NCBI GenBank assembly: GCA_964466115.1
Contig: CAYXMH010000002.1
Location: 124,001-188,000, forward strand
Direction of reading: 5' to 3'
DNA: 64,000 bases
Origin: Pseudolysobacter sp964466115
GTDB taxonomy: Bacteria; Pseudomonadota; Gammaproteobacteria; Xanthomonadales; Rhodanobacteraceae
Part shown: one piece after another, positions 62,701-64,000 of the stretch
Numbering within the stretch: position 1 is the stretch's first letter
Layout of the letters: each line of letters starts with the position of its first letter
Translations under genes and position numbers: made by a program
Notes under the pieces: generated by a model
Database searches by the model: none
Seen by the model: the letters and a program-made list of their open reading frames with translations, nothing else
What the model was told of the DNA's origin: nothing

Positions 62701-63568
62701 CACCGATAGCGTCGAAGGCTTAATCGCCACGAACATCGACACCCTGGCCAATGGCGAGCCGCGCGACAATTTCCTAACGCGTGCGCTAACCTGGAACGAA
62801 GGCGGAGTCTTGAAAGGCGCGCGCCACCTAGCGATTGCGGGCACTTGGTTTTACATCGCCGCCGACGCCGGTTTGGTGATCCTCGATATGAGCGATCCTC
62901 TCAAACCTCGTCACGTCAAAACCCTTGCGTTGAACGACGTGCGCGCCAGCCAACAGCAGTTCCGCTACCTGTTCGTCACGACCAAAGAGGGTCTGCAAGT
63001 CGTGGATGTTACCCATCCAGAGCAGGCGTTCGTTCTTGAAAACGCCACCTTACCGTTGCGCGATGCGCATAAGCTGCACCTGGCACGCACTTATGCGTAT
63101 GTGGCCGATGGCGCGGATGGCCTAGCAATCATCGATATCACGCAAGCTGAGCATCCGAAGCTATACGAGATGTTCAATGCGAACGGCAAACTCAACGATG
63201 CGCGCGATGTGATCGTCGGTTCCACCAATGCGTCATTGTTCGCATATGTGGCGGATGGAAAAAACGGACTAAAAGTGATTCAGTTGCTTTCGCCAGAATC
63301 GCAACCCAAATTCTATGGATTCAGCCCCGATCCAAAACCGCAACTGATCGCTTGGTACCCGACTACGAAACCAGCGCTCTCACTGTCACGCGGGCTGGAG
63401 CGCGACCGCGGCGTTGATGAAACCGGCAATCAAATTGCAATCTTCGGTCGCATTGGTTCTCGCCCCTTCACCTTACAAGAAATGCAGCATTTGTATCTGC
63501 GGCCGGATGGCACGCCATGGTATGTCAGTGATGCAGCGGGTGATACCACCACAGAACCACGACCATAA
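59747..63568 (+). CDS. Exported decahaem cytochrome c with C-terminal LVIVD-type propeller
   Basis: A 1273-residue multihaem cytochrome. Ten CxxCH start at about 74, 96, 182, 353, 410, 546, 573, 684, 695 and 801. From ~850 to ~1240 repeats such as WFYIAADAGLVILDMSDPLK and YAYVADGADGLAIIDITQAE are LVIVD-type beta-propeller blades. The membrane-targeting part is LQSVLFTVLLFFIASAC; a lipid Cys is possible. ATG 59747 is preferred over ATG 59732 because GGAG is nine bases before it. Residues ~6-26 are encoded by a dispersed palindromic repeat, so the real start could be downstream. It may be the outer-surface redox protein of the locus. Confidence 0.82.
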   Translation: MRTTNCRVGLGPPDMSGGGGPRPTLQSVLFTVLLFFIASACANEEAAVERSYTATPAAPAFQSWEDADKKSSGCVSCHTASDRKTMHASEAVVLGCTDCHGGDATVLAPAGELEPSANGSESSHRNPSYQAALDKAHVLPRFPTRWEGSANPVRSYTALNQESPEFIRFINPGDLRVARESCGGCHLPIIQANEKSLMANAAMFWGAASYNNGILPYKHSILGETYTRDSAAGAANNGVANDANMNHHGVLPNIAPLPSWETVPPGDIFRVFERGGRNIGTLFPEIGLPDEAGSIQKLEEPGRPDLKQSNRGPGTGSRVAIPVLNIAKTRLNDPFVWFLGTNDNPGDFRSSGCSACHVVYANDRDPRHSAGYAKFGNMGTSQQIDPTIPKAESGHPLQHAFTRQIPTSQCMICHMHQPNMFINTMLGYTMWDYESDAPFMWPEKQTVANDEDARKILDRNPEEAAIRGKWGDLDFLKDVSLLNPKLKDTQFADYHGHGWNFRAVYSRDRKGDLLDKDKQIVSDTDPDKFKKAVHLSSVHVDAGMQCVDCHFSQDSHGDGYLKAEVMGAVEIQCQDCHGTVDKYPTLHTSGPAASKIGKDLLLIRNPDGKKRFEWIDGKLIQRSAVTPDLEWTMSLVKDTTDPASTHYNPLATRAHTVSNDTTTLKFGADVAKDNRAHSDDKMLCYTCHTSWTTSCGGCHLPIQANWKTERHKYEGGFTRNFATYNPQVARDDMFQLGVHGEIKDHKIAPVRSSSALILSSTNINRERIYIQQPPISSAGYSSQAFAPHYPHTERKTETKTCSDCHLSKANDNNAIMAQLLLQGTKFVDFVGYNAWVGSDGAIDAIRVTEWEEPQAVIGSYLHKYAYPDWYKQHQDRELKLPDAKSHASGTAGCLQLRGEYLYVAEGSKGMRAYDVASVANKGFSEGIITAPFSSLGHDTHIASQNATCVVLPTTQPVAPDRNQGDLMRKSNQEQPMHPIYNYAFITDSVEGLIATNIDTLANGEPRDNFLTRALTWNEGGVLKGARHLAIAGTWFYIAADAGLVILDMSDPLKPRHVKTLALNDVRASQQQFRYLFVTTKEGLQVVDVTHPEQAFVLENATLPLRDAHKLHLARTYAYVADGADGLAIIDITQAEHPKLYEMFNANGKLNDARDVIVGSTNASLFAYVADGKNGLKVIQLLSPESQPKFYGFSPDPKPQLIAWYPTTKPALSLSRGLERDRGVDETGNQIAIFGRIGSRPFTLQEMQHLYLRPDGTPWYVSDAAGDTTTEPRP
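59762..59823. repeat. Dispersed palindromic repeat, GTAGGGTGGGC family, inside a coding frame
   Basis: Arms 59762-59784 and 59801-59823 pair at 22 of 23 positions around a 16-base loop. It is read in frame as the N-terminal part of the decahaem protein's signal region (CRVGLGPP...GGGGPRPTL). Sister copy at 55795-55856. Confidence 0.88.
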
Positions 63569-63601
63569 GTTTGAATGAGCGATATCCGATCGACATTCAT
63601 C

Positions 63602-63676
63602 GTCATTCCCGCGCAGGCGCACAACAAGGTTTTTAGACCCACCAATAATTGCCATTCCCGCGAACGCGGGAACGGC
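63602..63676. repeat. REP-type CATTCCCGCG repeats, likely terminator of the decahaem operon
   Basis: A half copy GTCATTCCCGCG (63602-63613) is followed by a hairpin 63651-63662 / 63665-63676 with 11 of 12 pairs and a 2-base loop. The same family as 36712-36737. Position after the locus suggests transcription termination. Confidence 0.65.
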
Positions 63677-63784
63677 AACGCTTATGAAGCGCATAAATTT
63701 TCATATGTCGCCCTAACCGGACTGTGATTATCTTCCCCATGCTGCGAATCATAGGTTCAATAACGAAAACAGGGCCTGATTCAC

Positions 63785-64000
63785 ATGGGAACGCAAACCG
63801 CGACAATCGACGTCGATCTGCGTAAGCAATTCCAAACATTGCTCGAACAGCATCGCAAAATTGTGTTCAAAGTTGCCAATACCTACAGCTGGCATGCGGA
63901 AGACCGTGCCGATCTGGTTCAGGAGATCACTACCGCGTTATGGCATGCGTTCCCCAACTATGACCAGGGCCGCTTGTTCTCAACTTGGATGTATCGCGTT
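63785..64000 (+). CDS. RNA polymerase ECF-type sigma factor, N-terminal part (cut by window edge)
   Basis: Seventy-two residues from ATG 63785, still open at the end. KIVFKVANTYSWHAEDRADL and VQEITTALWHAFPNYDQG, then RLFSTWMYRV match region 2 of sigma-70-like ECF factors (helix binding core polymerase and the -10 element). A downstream anti-sigma factor is likely but outside the window. It lies 217 bases after the decahaem gene, past the REP repeats, so it is a separate unit. Confidence 0.8.
   Translation, partial: MGTQTATIDVDLRKQFQTLLEQHRKIVFKVANTYSWHAEDRADLVQEITTALWHAFPNYDQGRLFSTWMYRV

Overview
The window reads as a chromosomal segment of a gammaproteobacterium of moderate GC content, most likely in or close to the Xanthomonadales/Lysobacterales. 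Pointers are a MetX-like acyltransferase of the serine O-succinyltransferase type, mtnA next to gyrA, a single-domain PilH-like response regulator, a RoxA-type ribosomal oxygenase behind purB, and many secreted proteins. This placement rests on recognised protein families, not on a database search.

Layout. 1-13.6 kb: the end of a GH94/NdvB-like glycoside phosphorylase, a RIO kinase, a secreted subtilase, small lipoproteins and a DUF3309 membrane peptide, tRNA-Leu(CAA), a sulfur-amino-acid pair (cysteine dioxygenase plus serine/homoserine acyltransferase), a TrmB-like methyltransferase, a TerB-like protein and a large YVTN/c-heme secreted protein. 13.6-24 kb: hutI, ribosomal protein bTHX, a plant-type leucine-rich-repeat protein, an M4 thermolysin-like protease broken by an in-frame stop, fumC, and a purB-roxA-GNAT operon. 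24-27.1 kb: a short accessory stretch with a uracil-DNA-glycosylase-like protein, HicAB, an HTH antitoxin-like protein, YefM/YoeB, a GNAT and a DUF1272 protein. 27.1-50.4 kb: mostly housekeeping, with sucA-sucB-lpdA, acuI-like oxidoreductase, pilH-like, cbpA, hsp20 behind a sigma-32-like promoter, a Prx5 peroxiredoxin, gyrA, gtrA, mtnA, an ABC exporter, a Sel1/prolyl-4-hydroxylase fusion, a methyltransferase overlapping ispG, a PilZ-like protein and a long CoA-transferase.

50.6-63.6 kb is the part I consider most unusual. Six co-directional genes encode: a soluble flavoprotein fused to two cyclic-nucleotide-binding domains and a four-cluster ferredoxin; a membrane protein with two histidine pairs placed like a di-heme cytochrome b; a protein with an N-terminal FHA-like domain, one membrane helix and ten CxxCH haem sites; a lipoprotein with two HbpS/GlcG-like domains; an exported beta-barrel-like protein; and a 1273-residue exported decahaem protein ending in LVIVD-type propeller repeats. 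Together they look like a ligand-gated electron route from cytoplasmic NAD(P)H through the inner membrane and periplasm to an outer-membrane porin-cytochrome module, i.e. a candidate extracellular electron-transfer system. A partial ECF-type sigma factor starts just downstream.

Several dispersed palindromic repeat families sit between genes, mostly at ends of convergent or finished operons where they may terminate transcription. One copy lies inside the translated 5' end of the large decahaem gene. I saw no CRISPR array, rRNA, IS element or prophage.
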